The notes beneath the pieces were generated by a model, which was given only the letters and a program-made list of their open reading frames with translations, was not told the origin of the DNA and did no database searches. The position numbers were made by a program, and so were the translations under genes. Source: Balanoglossus misakiensis (taxonomy: Eukaryota > Hemichordata). From it: a stretch of DNA of 64,000 nt. The stretch is taken from assembly GCA_040954595.2 (NCBI GenBank), contig CM082579.2:13516001-13580000 (forward strand), read 5' to 3'. Position 1 is the first letter of the stretch, and every line of letters starts with the position of its first letter. Shown here piece by piece: positions 22,911 through 35,900 of the stretch.

Positions 22911-23391
22911 TACCCTATACTGAGACTCACTAAGTACACTATATGTTTATATTACTAGGGAGTTCAGAATCCAATATGGCCACCATTCAAAGTGGGACAT
23001 GCTGTATAATCTGATTGATTTCTAAACTTGTCATATTTTGATTTCTCGGTCTTGCAAATAAAAATAAAATGCCAAAAACTGAGTAACTTTCGTTTCTTCC
23101 CGCTTGTTAACGTCATATGTTGGTGTTGTCCATTACAACGATTATCATCTAAGCGTCCCGAAACACTGATAAGAACTCCAATATAATTAGCCAGAGTAAA
23201 CTGAGATTTTTATGCTGAAGTCGGCATATGGTCTTTTTCCTCCTACTGGGAAAGTGGCTAGAGTCAATCAGTGCATAATGGCAGCATTACATGGCACTGA
23301 AGAAATGGCAGGGGTATTTACATCTCTGTATTTTTTTCACTTAAACCATTATAAATCTCTAAAGTATATTATAATATTGTGTATGCAACTT
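22911..23391. other. No recognisable gene
   Basis: Contains CCAATATGGCCACC near 22971, a motif shared with several repeat families in the window. The 72-codon frame at 23212-23430 runs into the 1.4-kb unit and shows no domain. Confidence 0.5.
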
Positions 23392-24805
23392 GGAGATGCG
23401 TTTTACTTCAGAGTAGGAAGTATTTTTTAGTAAAGTCTGGGAAGTGACATGTCTTCAAAGTGATTGATGTTATCTGCTAAGAGCTGAATGCCCATGGATG
23501 TTCTTTCCTAGATTTTACATTTTCTTAGCATTTCATAGACCTGTGTATAATTATAATTTCAGTTATATATTCTAATTTGAGTTTAGGAAGGGTATGCATG
23601 GAATTAAAGTAATTATTCTGTAATTACCCAACCAGATATGTTGTCTAACTAATGGATATTTTGATTGTCAATTTGCACAGGCAACATTATTGAAGTAGCA
23701 TTAAGAGTAGTTGATAATATAGCAGCGCTTCTAACTGGAAAGAAGAGCTTAGTAAATTTATCAGCTCATAATATTCCTTTAACCAATGAACTTTATATGA
23801 ACTTGCACACCTGCGTTAAAGATACAGGGATTAATGTTCAGGAAACCTTACCAGCTCTAGTAAATTTATTTGAGCCAGAAATTGAATTACCAAAAAAAAA
23901 TCAGTAATTTCATAAAGACACAGTCAGAAAAGAAACAGAGAAAGCCAGCAAGGAAGGGAGAAAAGTGGAATACATGAACGACACAGTTTGCTTAAAATAC
24001 GTGTGTGTGCTGTAAAAACTGTATGGTGCAACGGCGTCAATTTTTATGATTTATAAGCAGCCAGTCTTTCCATGCATATCATACCAAAATTTAATATGAA
24101 ATTCTTGTTAATGTTAATAGTCTACAAGGATAGTACAGGTAACATGTTGAAATTAAACTATCAAACTTTCTCCACTTTTGATATCCGCTCGACACAGGCA
24201 AGCAAAAGGTCCGATCTGAGACTATGACTTGAATGATGGCAATTTTTGCTGTCCAGTGGTAACTGTATAGCATTTATTTGGTAGTAATATCAGCTTTATG
24301 ATTGCTAAAAATACATCAGAATTTAAATATTTCCACTTACTACAGTGATTGAACTGATTTTCAGCAAATTGCAGTGTATAAACAAATATTGCCATCTAAT
24401 GAAATGTCAACCCAATTAAGGCCGCCTATTTGCAATGGTAAAATGCTAGGTTTACCATATTTGAGCGCCTGGGAATTTGAATTATAATCCAGATATCAAA
24501 AACTTAAGTCACTATCTGTATCTGCACATATATTGTAATATAATCTGAAAATTTCGTGAAAATTAGATCAAACATGATCGAGACACGGAACATCAAACAT
24601 TGCAAATTTTCATATTTTACCATGGTGCCATGCAAAAAATAGAGAGATTTTTTTTACAAGTTTAGATGATCTCCTGTAAAACTGAAAGAAGTAATCTTCT
24701 GTGAATCTTGCATTTTTATGTTGGAACCATGCAAACCACTTTGGCCCCTGCAATGCAGCATGTTGCTTTAATTGTCTTCTTCATGGTTGCCATATTGGAT
24801 TTTTT
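23392..24805 (+). repeat. 1.4-kb unit, copy 1
   Basis: It starts GGAGATGCGTTT and ends at a TTGCCATATTGGATTTTTT junction, beyond which the next copy begins at once. Copies 2 (24806) and 3 (29131) match it closely over about 1.35-1.4 kb. Each copy carries one splice-acceptor-bounded open frame. Confidence 0.92.
23681..23907 (+). CDS. Exon-like open frame, copy 1 (unrecognised protein)
   Basis: A T-rich acceptor-like sequence ending TTTGCACAG precedes 75 codons and a stop. The translation contains NIIEVALRVVDNIAALLTGK, then NIPLTNELYMNLHTCVKDTG and LPALVNLFEPEIELP. The hydrophobic spacing suggests alpha-helical structure. I do not recognise the family. There is no in-frame ATG near the start, so if real it is a terminal exon. 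No AATAAA lies close downstream. Compared with copy 2 it differs by two replacement changes (Asp to Val, Ala to Glu) and one silent change. That gives no sign of constraint after duplication. Confidence 0.35.
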
Positions 24806-25093
24806 GGAGATGCGTTTCACTTCAGAGTTTGAAGTTTTTTTAGTAAAGTCTGGGAAGTGACATGTCTTCAAAGTGACTGATGTTATCTGCTAAGAGCTGA
24901 ATGCCCATGGGTGTTCTTTCCTAGATTTTACATTTTCTTAGCATTTCATAGACCTGTTTATAATTATAATTTCAGTTATATATTCTAATTTGAGTTTAGG
25001 TAGAGTATGCATGGAATTAAAGTAATTATTCTGTAATTACCCAACCAAATATGTTGTCTAACTAATGGATATTTTGATTGTCAATTTGCACAG

Positions 25094-25320
25094 GCAACAT
25101 TATTGAAGTAGCATTGAGAGTAGTTGTTAATATAGCAGAGCTTCTAACTGGAAAGAAGAGCTTAGTAAATTTATCAGCTCATAATATTCCTTTAACCAAT
25201 GAACTTTATATGAACTTGCACACCTGCGTTAAAGATACAGGGATTAATGTTCAGGAAACCTTACCAGCTCTAGTAAATTTATTTGAGCCAGAAATTGAAT
25301 TACCAAAAAAAAATCAGTAA
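25094..25320 (+). CDS. Exon-like open frame, copy 2
   Basis: Same acceptor, length and stop as copy 1. It differs at two residues (Val for Asp, Glu for Ala). It is intact over 75 codons. Function not recognised. Confidence 0.33.
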
Positions 25321-25956
25321 TTTCATAAAGACACAGTCAGAAAAGAAACAGAGAAAGCCAGCAAGGAAGGGAGAAAAGTGGAATACATGAACGACACAGT
25401 TTGCTTAAAATACGTGTGTGTGCTGTAAAAACTGTATGGTGCAACGGCGTCAATTTTTATGATTTATAAGCAGCCAGTCTTTCCATGCATATCATACCAA
25501 AATTTAATATGAAATTCTTGTTAATGTTAATAGTCTACAAGCATAGTACAGGTAACATGTTGAAATTAAACTATCAAACTTTCTCCACTTTTGATATCCG
25601 CTCGACACAGGCAAGCAAAAGGGCCGATCTGAGACTATGACTTGAATGATGGCAATTTTTGCTGTCCAGAGGTAACTGTATAGCATTTATTTGGTAGTAA
25701 TATCAGCTTTATGATTGCTAAAAATACATCAGAATTTAAATATTTCCACTTACTACAGTGATTGAACTGATTTTCAGCAAATTGCAGTGTATAAAAAAAT
25801 ATTGCCATCTAATGAAATGTCAACCCAATATGGCCGCCCATTTGCAATGGTAAAATGCTAGGTTTACCATATTTGAGCGCCTAGGAATTTAAATTATAAT
25901 CCAGATATCAAAAACTTAAGTCACTATCTGTATCTGCACATATATTGTATTATAAT

Positions 25957-26388
25957 ATACCTCATGCTAATACTGTGCCGTGATTCGCCAGAATCCGTCA
26001 CGTGATAGGAAAATAGAATCGACTATGAACCGTTAGGGAAATAGCAGAAAAAAATATAAACCGGTCACATGACAAACGTGGTCACGTCAATCAGCGTCGC
26101 GTCTGACACAATGGCCACCGCTGAAGATGTCGTCTGCCAACCTCAAGAGAAAATTGCATGATTTTCCAAACTGTCAGCATGAGGTTTATTATAAAACACC
26201 TATAGCCTGGCCTATATTCGGGCCATAGCAGCCGTTTTTACCCCCACGTGGCTGTGAGTTACCAGAATCATACGCTATTTCACTCGGCCTGCGGCCTCGG
26301 GAAATAGCATATGATTCTGGTAACTCACAACCCCTCCGGTGTAATAAACGGTCGCTATGGCCCTCATGGCCAGGCAATAGGTGTTCAA
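25957..26388. mobile_element. 432-bp insertion with 85-bp-arm palindrome
   Basis: The empty site in copy 1 (near 24540) and copy 3 (near 30303) defines the insertion. TATAAT is duplicated at 25951-25956 and 26389-26394. The right half (about 26195-26387) is a near-perfect hairpin. A left arm from ACACCTATAGCCTGGCC to CATACGCTATTTC is mirrored after a CACTCGGCCTGCGGCCTCGG loop. The left 235 bp is not part of the hairpin. It contains an ATG frame at 26111 (MATAEDVVCQPQEKIA, then a stop) that could be a captured exon start. The minus frame at 26189-26473 is an artefact of the hairpin. Confidence 0.85.
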
Positions 26389-29130
26389 TATAATCTGGAA
26401 ATTTCGTGAAAATTAGATAAAACATGATTGAGACACGGAACATCAAACATTGCAAATTTTCATATCTTACCATGGTGCCATGAAAAAATAGAGAGATTAT
26501 TTTACAAGTTTAGATGATCTCCTGTAAAACTGAAAGAAGTAATCTTCTGTGAATCTTGCATTTTTATGTTGGAACCATGTTAACCGCTTTGGTCCCTCAA
26601 ATGCTGCTTTTAGTAAATGTTTTAATTGTCTTCTTCATGGCGGCCATATTGGATTTTCGGATAACCTTTAAAAGTTGACATTTTTTTCAAAAACTACAGG
26701 GCCAATCAAGTTCTAATTTACTGTGCGGTTCAATGTTTGACAATAATATCATTAGTGGTCATGTGGCTTTGGAGTTTTGAAAAAATATCATTAAAAAATT
26801 TCAAAAATCTTTTTCTAATCAAGTTTTCAAGTAAATTGTGATTGGGTAAACCTTATTGAAGCCAAATTGGATTTTCTGATCTCCAATAAAAGACTAAAAT
26901 TTCCTATTTCTAGCTTGCTCATTGAAACCACACAAATTCTTTTTATGGATATGAGTCACCATATGACCAGAATATATCACAATTATTAGACTACTTTCAC
27001 ATGTTCTTTGATCAAGTTTTTACAGAACTTGATTAAACAATGTGTTTGCGACTCTCGCATGTCCTTTGATCCAGTAATTCCAGAACTTATTTTATGTGGA
27101 TATGCCTCTTGTTAAAAACCACCACAGTCATAATTTTGTTCACATGAGTACGACTGCTGCCAGGACATTACCCAAATCTATTGATAATTTTGGCAATGAC
27201 CTTTGCTGCCAGGACATAACCCAAATCTTTTGATAATTTTGGCAATGACCTTTGATCTACTATCCCATGCCTTGGAATAAACAGCAAATACAGTCTTCAA
27301 ATATTTTTGGCTGGAACACCTAATGAAGTATTAAACTTTTACACAATAATTATGTACATAAGCTATTTCAAGTGAACCAAAAGAGCTTAGAAGTCTGTTT
27401 TCTGTTGGACACAGCTCAGTTTGATATCAAAATTTGTTGGCCAAAATTTGCGTGACCTCTGGCTTACTTACCATTTCTCAGCATCCATAACAGATAAAGC
27501 CTTTGCTTTCTGTTGGAACCATGCTAACCGCTTTGGTCCCTCCAATGCTGCTTTTAGTTTTAATTGTCTTCTTCATGGCGGCCATATTGGATTTTCGTAT
27601 AACCTTTAAAAATTGACATCTTATAAAACAACTACAAGGCAAATCAAGTTCTAATTTACTGTGCGGTTCAATGACAATAATAAAACTTGAATAAACAATT
27701 TGTTTGCGACTCTCGCATGTCCTTTGATCCAGTAATTCCAGAACTTATATTATGTGGATATGCCCTTTGATCCAGTAATTCCAGAACTTATTTTATGTGG
27801 ATATGCCTCTTGTTAAAAAGCACAACAGTCATGATTTTGTTCACATGAGTACTGCTGCTGCCAGGAAATAACCAAAATATTTTGCTAATTATGGCAATGA
27901 CCTTTGATCTACTTTTCCATAAGTTGGCATGCACAGCAGATACAGTCTTCAAATTTGGAGGACTGAAACAACTAATGAAGTATTAAACTTTAACACAATA
28001 ATTTTGTACATAAGCTATTTCAAGTAAACAAATGGAGCTTACAAGTCTGGTTTTTGTTGGACACTGATCAGTTTTAGATCAAAAATTTGTGTCACAATTT
28101 TGCGTGACCTCTGGCTTACTTTACCATTTCTTGGCATCCACAACAAAACAGCCTTTGCTTTCTGTTGGAACCATGCTAACCGCTTGGGCCTGTCCCATTT
28201 CTTCTTAATGGTGGCCATATTGGATATTCTGATAACCCTTAAAAATTGACATCTTTTCAACAACTACAAGGCAAATCAAGTTCTAATTTACTGTGCGGTT
28301 CAATGTTTGACAACAATATCATTAGTGGTCATGTCACTTTGGTTGCCATATTGGATTTTTGAAAAATCTCATGAAAAATTTCACAAATCTTTTTCTAATC
28401 AAGTTTTCAAGTAAATTGTGATTGGGTAAACCTTATTGAGCCAAATTGGATTTTCTGATCTCCGATAAAAGACTAATATTTCCTATTTCTAGCCTGCTCA
28501 TTAAAACCACACAAATTCTTTTTATGGATATGAGTCACCATATGACCAGAATATATCACAATTATTAGACTACTTTCACATGTTCTTTGATCAAGTTTTT
28601 ACAGAACTTGATTTAAACAATTTATTTGCGACTCTCGCTTGTCCTTTGATCCAGTTATTCCAGAACTTATTTTATGTGGATATGCCTCTTGTTAAAAAGC
28701 ACAGCAGTCATGATTTTGTTCACACGAGTACTACTGCTGCCAGGACAAAACCCAAATCTTTTGATAATTTTGGCAATGACCTTTGATCTACTATCCCATG
28801 CCTTGGAATGTACAGCAGATACAGCCTTCAAATTTGGTGGACTGGAACACCTAATGAAGTATTAAACTTTAACACAATAATTATGTACATAAGCTATTTC
28901 AAGTTAACCAATAGAGCTTAGAAGTCTGGTTTTTTGTTGGACACTGATCAGTTTGATATCAAATTTTGTTAGCACAATTTTGCATGACCTCTGGCTTACT
29001 TTACCATTTCTTGGCATCCACAACAGAAACAGCCTTTGCTTTCTTTTGGAACCATGCTTACCACTTTGGTCCCTCCAATGCAGCATGTTGCTTTAATTGT
29101 CTTCTTCATGGTTGCCATATTGGATTTTTT

Positions 29131-30480
29131 GGAGATGCGTTTAACGTCAGAGTTGGAAGTATTTTTAGTAAAGTCTGGGAAGTGACATGTCTTCAAAGTG
29201 ACTGATGTTATCTGCTAAGAGCTGAATGCCCATGGGTGTTCTTTCCTAGATTTTACATTTTCTTAGCATTTTATAGACCTGTGTATAACTATAATTCTAG
29301 TTATATATTCTAATTTGAGTATAGGTAGAGTATGCATGGAATTATAGTTATTATTCTGTAATTACCCAACCAAATATGTTGTCTAACTAATGGATATTTT
29401 GATTGTCAATTTGCACAGGCAACATTATTGAAGTAGCATTGAGAGTAGTTGTTAATATAGCAGAGCTTCTAACTGGAAAGAAGAGCTTAGTAAATTTATC
29501 AGCTCATAATATTCCTTTAACCAATGAACTTTATATGAACTTGCACACCTGCGTTAAAGATACAGGGATTAATTTTCAGGAAACCTTACCAGCTCTAGTA
29601 CAATTTTTTGAGCCAGAAATTGAATTACCCCCCCCCCCCCCCCCAAAAAAAATAAAAAAAATAAAAAAAATAAAAAAAAATAGTAATTTTATAAAGACAC
29701 AGTCAGAAAAAAAAACAGAGAAAGCCAGCAAGGAAGGGAGAAAAGTGGAATACATGAAAGGCACAGTTTGCTTAAAATACGTGTGTATGCAGTAAAACTG
29801 TATGGTGCAACGGCGTCCATTTTTATGATTTATAGCCAGCCAGTCTTTCCATGCATATCATACCAGAATTTAATATGAAATTCTTGTTAATGTTAATAGT
29901 CTACAAGGATAGTACAGGTAACATGTAGAAATTAAACTATCCAACTTTCTCCACTTTTGATATCTGCTCGACACAGGCAAGCAAAAGGGCCGATCTGAGA
30001 CTTTGACTTGAATGATGGCAATTGCAACTGTATAACATTTTTTTGATAGTAATATCAGCTTTATGATTGCTAAAATACACAAGAATTTAAATATTTCCAC
30101 TTACTACAGTGATTAAACTGATTTTCAGCAAATTGCAATGTATAAACAAATATTGCCATCTAATGAAATGTCAACCCAATATGGCCGCCCATTTGCAATG
30201 GTAAAATGCTAGGTTTACCATATTTGAGCGCCTGGGAATTTAAATTATAATCCAGATATCAAAAACATAAGTCACTATCTGTATCTGCACATATATTGTA
30301 ATATAATCTGAAAATTTCGTGAAAATTAGATCAAACATGATTTAGACACGGAACATCAAACATTGCAAATTTTCATATTTTACCATGGTGCCATGCAAAA
30401 AATAGAGAGATTTTTTTTACAAGTTTAGATGATCTCCTGTAAAACTGAAAGAAGTAATCTTCTGTGAATCTTACATTTTT
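29131..30480 (+). repeat. 1.4-kb unit, copy 3
   Basis: It matches copy 2 at an offset of 4325 bp and starts at the same TTGCCATATTGGATTTTTT junction. It breaks off near 30480, after which unrelated sequence follows. It lacks the 432-bp insertion. Confidence 0.9.
29419..29795 (+). CDS. Exon-like open frame, copy 3, extended by homopolymers
   Basis: The same acceptor and frame as the other copies. Near its end, replacement changes (Val to Phe, Asn to Gln, Leu to Phe) precede a C17 run (29628-29644) and an (A)nT tract. These remove the original stop and add a Pro- and Lys-rich tail of low information. The changes against copy 2 are all replacement changes, which argues against constraint. Probably a decaying copy. 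Confidence 0.25.
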
Positions 30481-31050
30481 ATATAATTTGGTAAAATTCT
30501 TTGAAAAATGGTGAAGATACTTGAGAATCTCAGTATTATTTGATGCGTTTGTACGCTGAAATCCGGTGAACCGATTTTGATAATTTTCTTTGTTATAACC
30601 TACTAAGATGTATAAACATTTTTATCAGAAAAATAAACGGCAATCTTGGAGTAAATTTTTAACTGATCTTCCTTATATAATTTTAATGGTCCAGCTGTTA
30701 CAGGGACCACCAGCTATTTTATTATAAACTGGTGGTAGGTCAGTGAATGCCTCTGTCTGATTGGACTAATAAATTTGTCATACTCGCATGTATTTTTACA
30801 GACAGTTTTTGGACAAAAATCAGTTGTTGTTTTTTTAGTGTAGCTTGTAAGATTGCTGTGACACATAACACTTTATTTGGCATAGTTAATTTTTTTATGT
30901 TTCCATAGTATTTAAATATTAATGCCATATATGCTTGCCAATGTCGCCCCTGAATTTAATTCTGGTGAATACCTAATTTCTGAGTAATCCCCAAAGGGCA
31001 CCACAGTGTCCTTTACATTATTTTATAAGAAGTAAATTATACATAGATAT
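30481..31050. other. Unrelated segment between repeat blocks
   Basis: The 1.4-kb unit stops near 30480 and the degenerate family resumes near 31050 (ATATGCATCTTGTTAAAAAG). The sequence between matches neither. It includes a GGTCCAGCTGTTACAGGGAC stretch and an imperfect ACCAGCTATTTTATTATAAACTGGT hairpin-like segment near 30710-30735. It may be an insertion. No gene recognised. Confidence 0.45.
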
Positions 31051-32776
31051 GCATCTTGTTAAAAAGCCCAACAGTCATGATTTTGTTCACATGAGTACTA
31101 CTGCTGCCAGGACATAACCCAAATCTTTTGATAATTTTGGCAATGACCTTTGATCTACTATCCCATGCCTTGGCATGTACAGCAGATACAGCCTTCAAAT
31201 TTGGTGTTCTTATTGACTGTGCGGTTCAATGTTTGACAATAATATCATTAGTGGTCATGTGGCTTTGGATTTTTGAAAAATATCATAAAAAAAATTCAAA
31301 AAATCTATTTCTAATCAAGTTTTCAAGTAAATTGTGATTGGGTAAACCTTATTGGAGCCAAATTGGATTTTCTGATCTCCGATAAAAGACTAAAATTTCC
31401 TATTTCTAGCGTGCTCCTTGAAACCACACAAATTCTTTTTATGGATATGAGTCACCATAGGACCAGAATATATCAAAATTATTAGACTACTTTCAGATGT
31501 TCTTTGATCAAATTTTTACAAAACTTGATTGAACAACTTGTTTGCGACTCTCGCATGTCCTTTGATCCAGTAATTCCAGAACTTATTTTATGTGGATATG
31601 CCTCTTGTTAAAAAGCACATCTGTCATGATTTTGTTCACATGAGTACTACTGCTGCCAGGACATAACCCAAATCTTTTAGATAATTTTGGCAATGACCTT
31701 TGATCTACTATCCCATGCCTTGGCATGTACAGCAGATACAGCCTTCAGATTTGGTGGACTGGAAAACCTTATGAAGAATTAAACTTTAACACAATAATTA
31801 TGTACATAAGCTATTTCAAGTTAACCAATAGAGCTTAGAAGTCTGTTTTCTGTTGGACACAGCTCAGTTTGATATCAAAATTTGTTGGCCCAAATTTGCG
31901 TGACCTCTGGCTTACTTACAATTTCTCAGCATCAATAACAGATACAGCCTTTGCTTTCTGTTGGAACCATGCTAACCACTTTGGTCCCTCCAATGCTGCT
32001 TTTAGTTGTAATTGTCTTGTTCATGGCGGCCATATTGGATTTTCGGTTAACCTTTAAAAGGTGACATTTTTTTCAAAAACTACAGGGCCAATCAAGTTCA
32101 AATTGGCTGTGCGGTTCAATGTTTGACAATAATATCGTTAGTGGTCATGTGGCTTTGGATTTTTGAAAAATAGAATAAAAAAATTTCAAAACATTTATTT
32201 CTAATCAAGTTTTCAAGTAAAATGTGATTGGGTAAACCTTATTGGAGCCAAATTGGATTTTCTGATCTCCGATAAAAGACTAAAATTTCCTATTTCTAGC
32301 GTGCTCATTGAAACCACACAAATTCTTTTTATGGATACGAGTCACCATAGGACCAGAATATATCATAATTATTAGACTACTTCCACATGTTCTTTGATCC
32401 AGTAATTCCAGAACATATTTTATGTGGATATGCCTCTTGTTAAAAAGCACAACAGTCATGATTTTGTTCACATGAGTACTACTGCTGCCAGGACATAACC
32501 CAAATCTTTTGATAATTTTGGCAATGACCTTTGATCTACTATCCCATGCCTTGGCATGTACAGCAGATACAGCCTTCAAATTTGGTGGACTGCAACACCC
32601 AATAAAGTATTAAACTTTTACACAATAATTTTGTACATAATCTATTTCAAGTTAACCAATAGAGCTTAGAAATCTGGTTTTTTGTTTGACACTGATCAGT
32701 TTAAGATCAAACATTTGTGTCACAATTTTGCGTGACCTCTGGCTTACTTTACCATTTCTTTGCATCCACAACAAAA

Positions 32777-32907
32777 TCAAATCAAATCAATCAAGCAAAA
32801 AAGTTTATATAGCGCCAAAATCCAAAAAGAAATTTTGCCCAATGACGCTCACGGTTAAACCACACTGTATGCTCTTTCGAACATATGAGTTTTCATATGA
32901 TTTTTTT
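32777..32907. mobile_element. 131-bp SINE-like insertion with 7-bp target duplication
   Basis: AACAAAA occurs at 32770-32776 and again at 32908-32914. The paralogous unit near 28140 has a single uninterrupted CCACAACAAAACAGCC, which gives the empty site. The insert starts with a TCAAATCAAA-type run and contains TTTATATAGCGCCAAAATC. A/T-rich ends plus a 7-bp duplication fit a retroposon. There are no clear Pol III boxes. Confidence 0.75.
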
Positions 32908-35900
32908 AACAAAACATCCTTTGCTTTCTGTTGGAACCATGCTAACTGCTTGGGCCCATCCCATTTCTTCTTAATGGCGGCCATATTGGATATTATGATA
33001 ACACTTAAAAATTTACATCTTTTCAACAACTACAAGGCAAATCAAGTTCTAATTTACTGTGCGGTTTAATGTTTGACAATAATATCATTAGTGGTCATGT
33101 CACTTTGGTTGCCATATTGGATTTTTGAAAAATCTCATGAAAAATTTCACAAATCTTTTCCTAATCACGTTTTCAAGTGAATTGTGATTGGTTTATCCTA
33201 ATTAAAGCCAAATCGGATTTTCTAAACACACGATTTAAAAAAAATCCTATTTCTAGCCTACCCAAATTCTTTTAATAGATATGAGTCACCACATGACCAG
33301 ATTATATTACAATTTTTGGGCAATTTTCGAATGTCCTTTGATCCATTTTTTCCAGAACTTAATTGTGCGTGGATATGCTTCTTGTCAAAAAGCACACCAG
33401 TCATGATTTTGTTCACAGGAGTTTTGCATCTATAACAGATGCAGCCTTTGCTTTCTGCTGCTAGGAAATAAACAAAATATTTAGAGGACTGAAACACCTA
33501 ATGAAGTATTAAACTTTAACACAATAATTATGTACATAAGCAATTTCAAGTTAACCAATAGAGCTGAGAAGTCTGTTTTCTGTTGGACACAGCTCAGTTT
33601 GATATCGAAATTTGTTGGCCCAAATTTGCGTGACCTCTCGCTTACTTACCATTTCTCAGCATCCATAACAGATACAGCCTTTGCTTTCTGTTCGAACCAT
33701 GCTAACCGCTTTGGTCCCTCCAATGCTGCTTTTAGTATTAATTGTCTTCTTCATGGTGGCCATATTGGATTTTCGGATAACCTTTAAAACTTGACATTTT
33801 TTTCAAAAAATACAGGGCCAATCAAGTTCTAATTTACTGTGCGGTTCAATGTTTGACAATAATAGTATCAGTAGTGGTCATGTGGCTTTGGATGCATAAT
33901 TGGATTTTTGAAAAATATCATAAAACAAATCAAAAATCTATTTCTAATCAAGTTTTCAAGTAAATTGTGATTGGTTAAAACTAATTGGACCCATATTGGA
34001 TTTTCTGATCTCCGATTAAAAACTAAAATTTCCTATTTCTAGCCTACTCATTGAAAGCACACAAATATTTTTTATGGATATGAGTCACCATATGACAAGA
34101 ATATATTTCAATTTGCTGGTGACTCTCGCATCTCCTTTGATACAGTAATTCCAGAACTAAATTTTATGTGGATATGCCTCTTGTTAAAAGCACAACAGTC
34201 ATGATTTTGTTCACATTAGTACTACTGCTGCCAGGACATAACACATATATTTTGATAATTTTGGCAATTACCTTTGATGTACTTCCCCATAACTTGGCAT
34301 GCACAGCAGATACATTCTTCAAATTTGGAGGACTTAAACACCTAATGAAGTTTAAACTTTAACACAATATTTATGTACATAAGCTTTTTCAAATTAACCA
34401 ATAGAGTTAGAAGTCTGGCTTTTTGTTGGATACGGATCAGTGTGATATCAAATTTTGTTAGCACAATTTTGCATGACCTCTGACTTACTTAACCATTTCT
34501 CAGCATCCATAACAGATACAGCCTTTGCTTTGTGTTGGAACCATGCTAACCACTTTGGCCCCTGCAATGCTGCATGTTGCTTTAATTGTCTCCTTCATGG
34601 TTGCCATATAGGATATTCTGATAATCTATAAAAGTTGACTTTCTTCAAAAGTGCAGGGCGAATCAAGTTCTAATTTACTGTTCACAAAGTTTGACAATAA
34701 TATCATTAGTGGTCATGTGACTTTGGATGCCTTATTGGATTTTTGAAAATCTCATTAAAAAATCTCATTTATTTTTCCTAATCATGTTCTCAAGTGAATT
34801 GTGATTGGTTTAACCTTATTGGAGCCAAATTGAATTTTCTAAAATCCGATTAACAAATACATTTTCCTATTTCTTGCCTACTAATTGATAGCACACAACT
34901 ATTTTTTATGGATACGAGTCACCATATGACTAGAATACGTTACATTTTTTGGCAACTTTCACACATTCTCTAATCCATTTTTGTTCACTACTTAATTTTA
35001 TGTGGATATGCCTCTTGTTAAAAAGCACAACAGTCATGATTTTGTTCACATGAGTACTACTGCTGCCAGGACATAACCCAAATCTTTTGATAACTTTGGC
35101 AATGACCTTTGATCTACTATCCCATGCCTTGGAATGTACAGCAGATACAGCCTTCAAATTTTTAGGACTGGAATACCTAATGAAGTATTAAACGTTAACA
35201 CAATAATTATGTACATAAGCAATTTCAAGTTAACCAATATAGCTTAGAAGTCTGGATTTTGTTGGACACTGATCAGTTTGATATCAAAATTTGTTGGCAC
35301 AATTTTGCATGACATCTGGCTTACTTTACCATTTCTCGGCATCTGCTACAGATACAGCCTTTGCTTTCTGTTGGAACCATGCTAACCACATTCGTCCCTC
35401 CAATGCTGCTTTTAGCTTTGTCTTCGTCATGGCAGCCATATTGGATTTTCTGATAACCTTTAAAAGTTGACTCTTTTCAAAAATTACAAGGCCAATAAAG
35501 TTCTAATTTACTGTGCGGTTCCAATTTTTTCAATAATAATGTTAGTGGTCATGTGACTTTGGATTTATTATGGATTTTTGAAAAATCTCATTAAAAATGT
35601 CAAAAATCTTTTTCTACTGAAGTTTTCAAGTGAATTGTGATTGGTTCAACCTTATTGGATAAAACTTTTGTATGGATACGAGTCGCCATATGACCAGAAT
35701 ACATGTTTTTGATCCAGTTTTCTCAGAGCTTGATTATACAAAATTTTGACAACTACACATGTCCTTTGATCCAGTGTTTTCTGAACTTAATTGTATGTGG
35801 ATACGATTCCTGTTAAAAAGCACAACAGTCATGATTTTGTTTACATGAGTACTGCTGCTGCCGGAACATAACCTTATTTTTTTATAATTTTGGCAATGAC

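Larger units (their letters stand above)
24806..26640 (+). repeat. 1.4-kb unit, copy 2 (with 432-bp insertion)
   Basis: It matches copy 1 directly downstream of it, with an offset of 1413-1414 bp. A foreign 432-bp block at 25957-26388 interrupts it. Beyond 26640 it passes into the degenerate GGCCATATTGGATTTT family. Confidence 0.9.
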
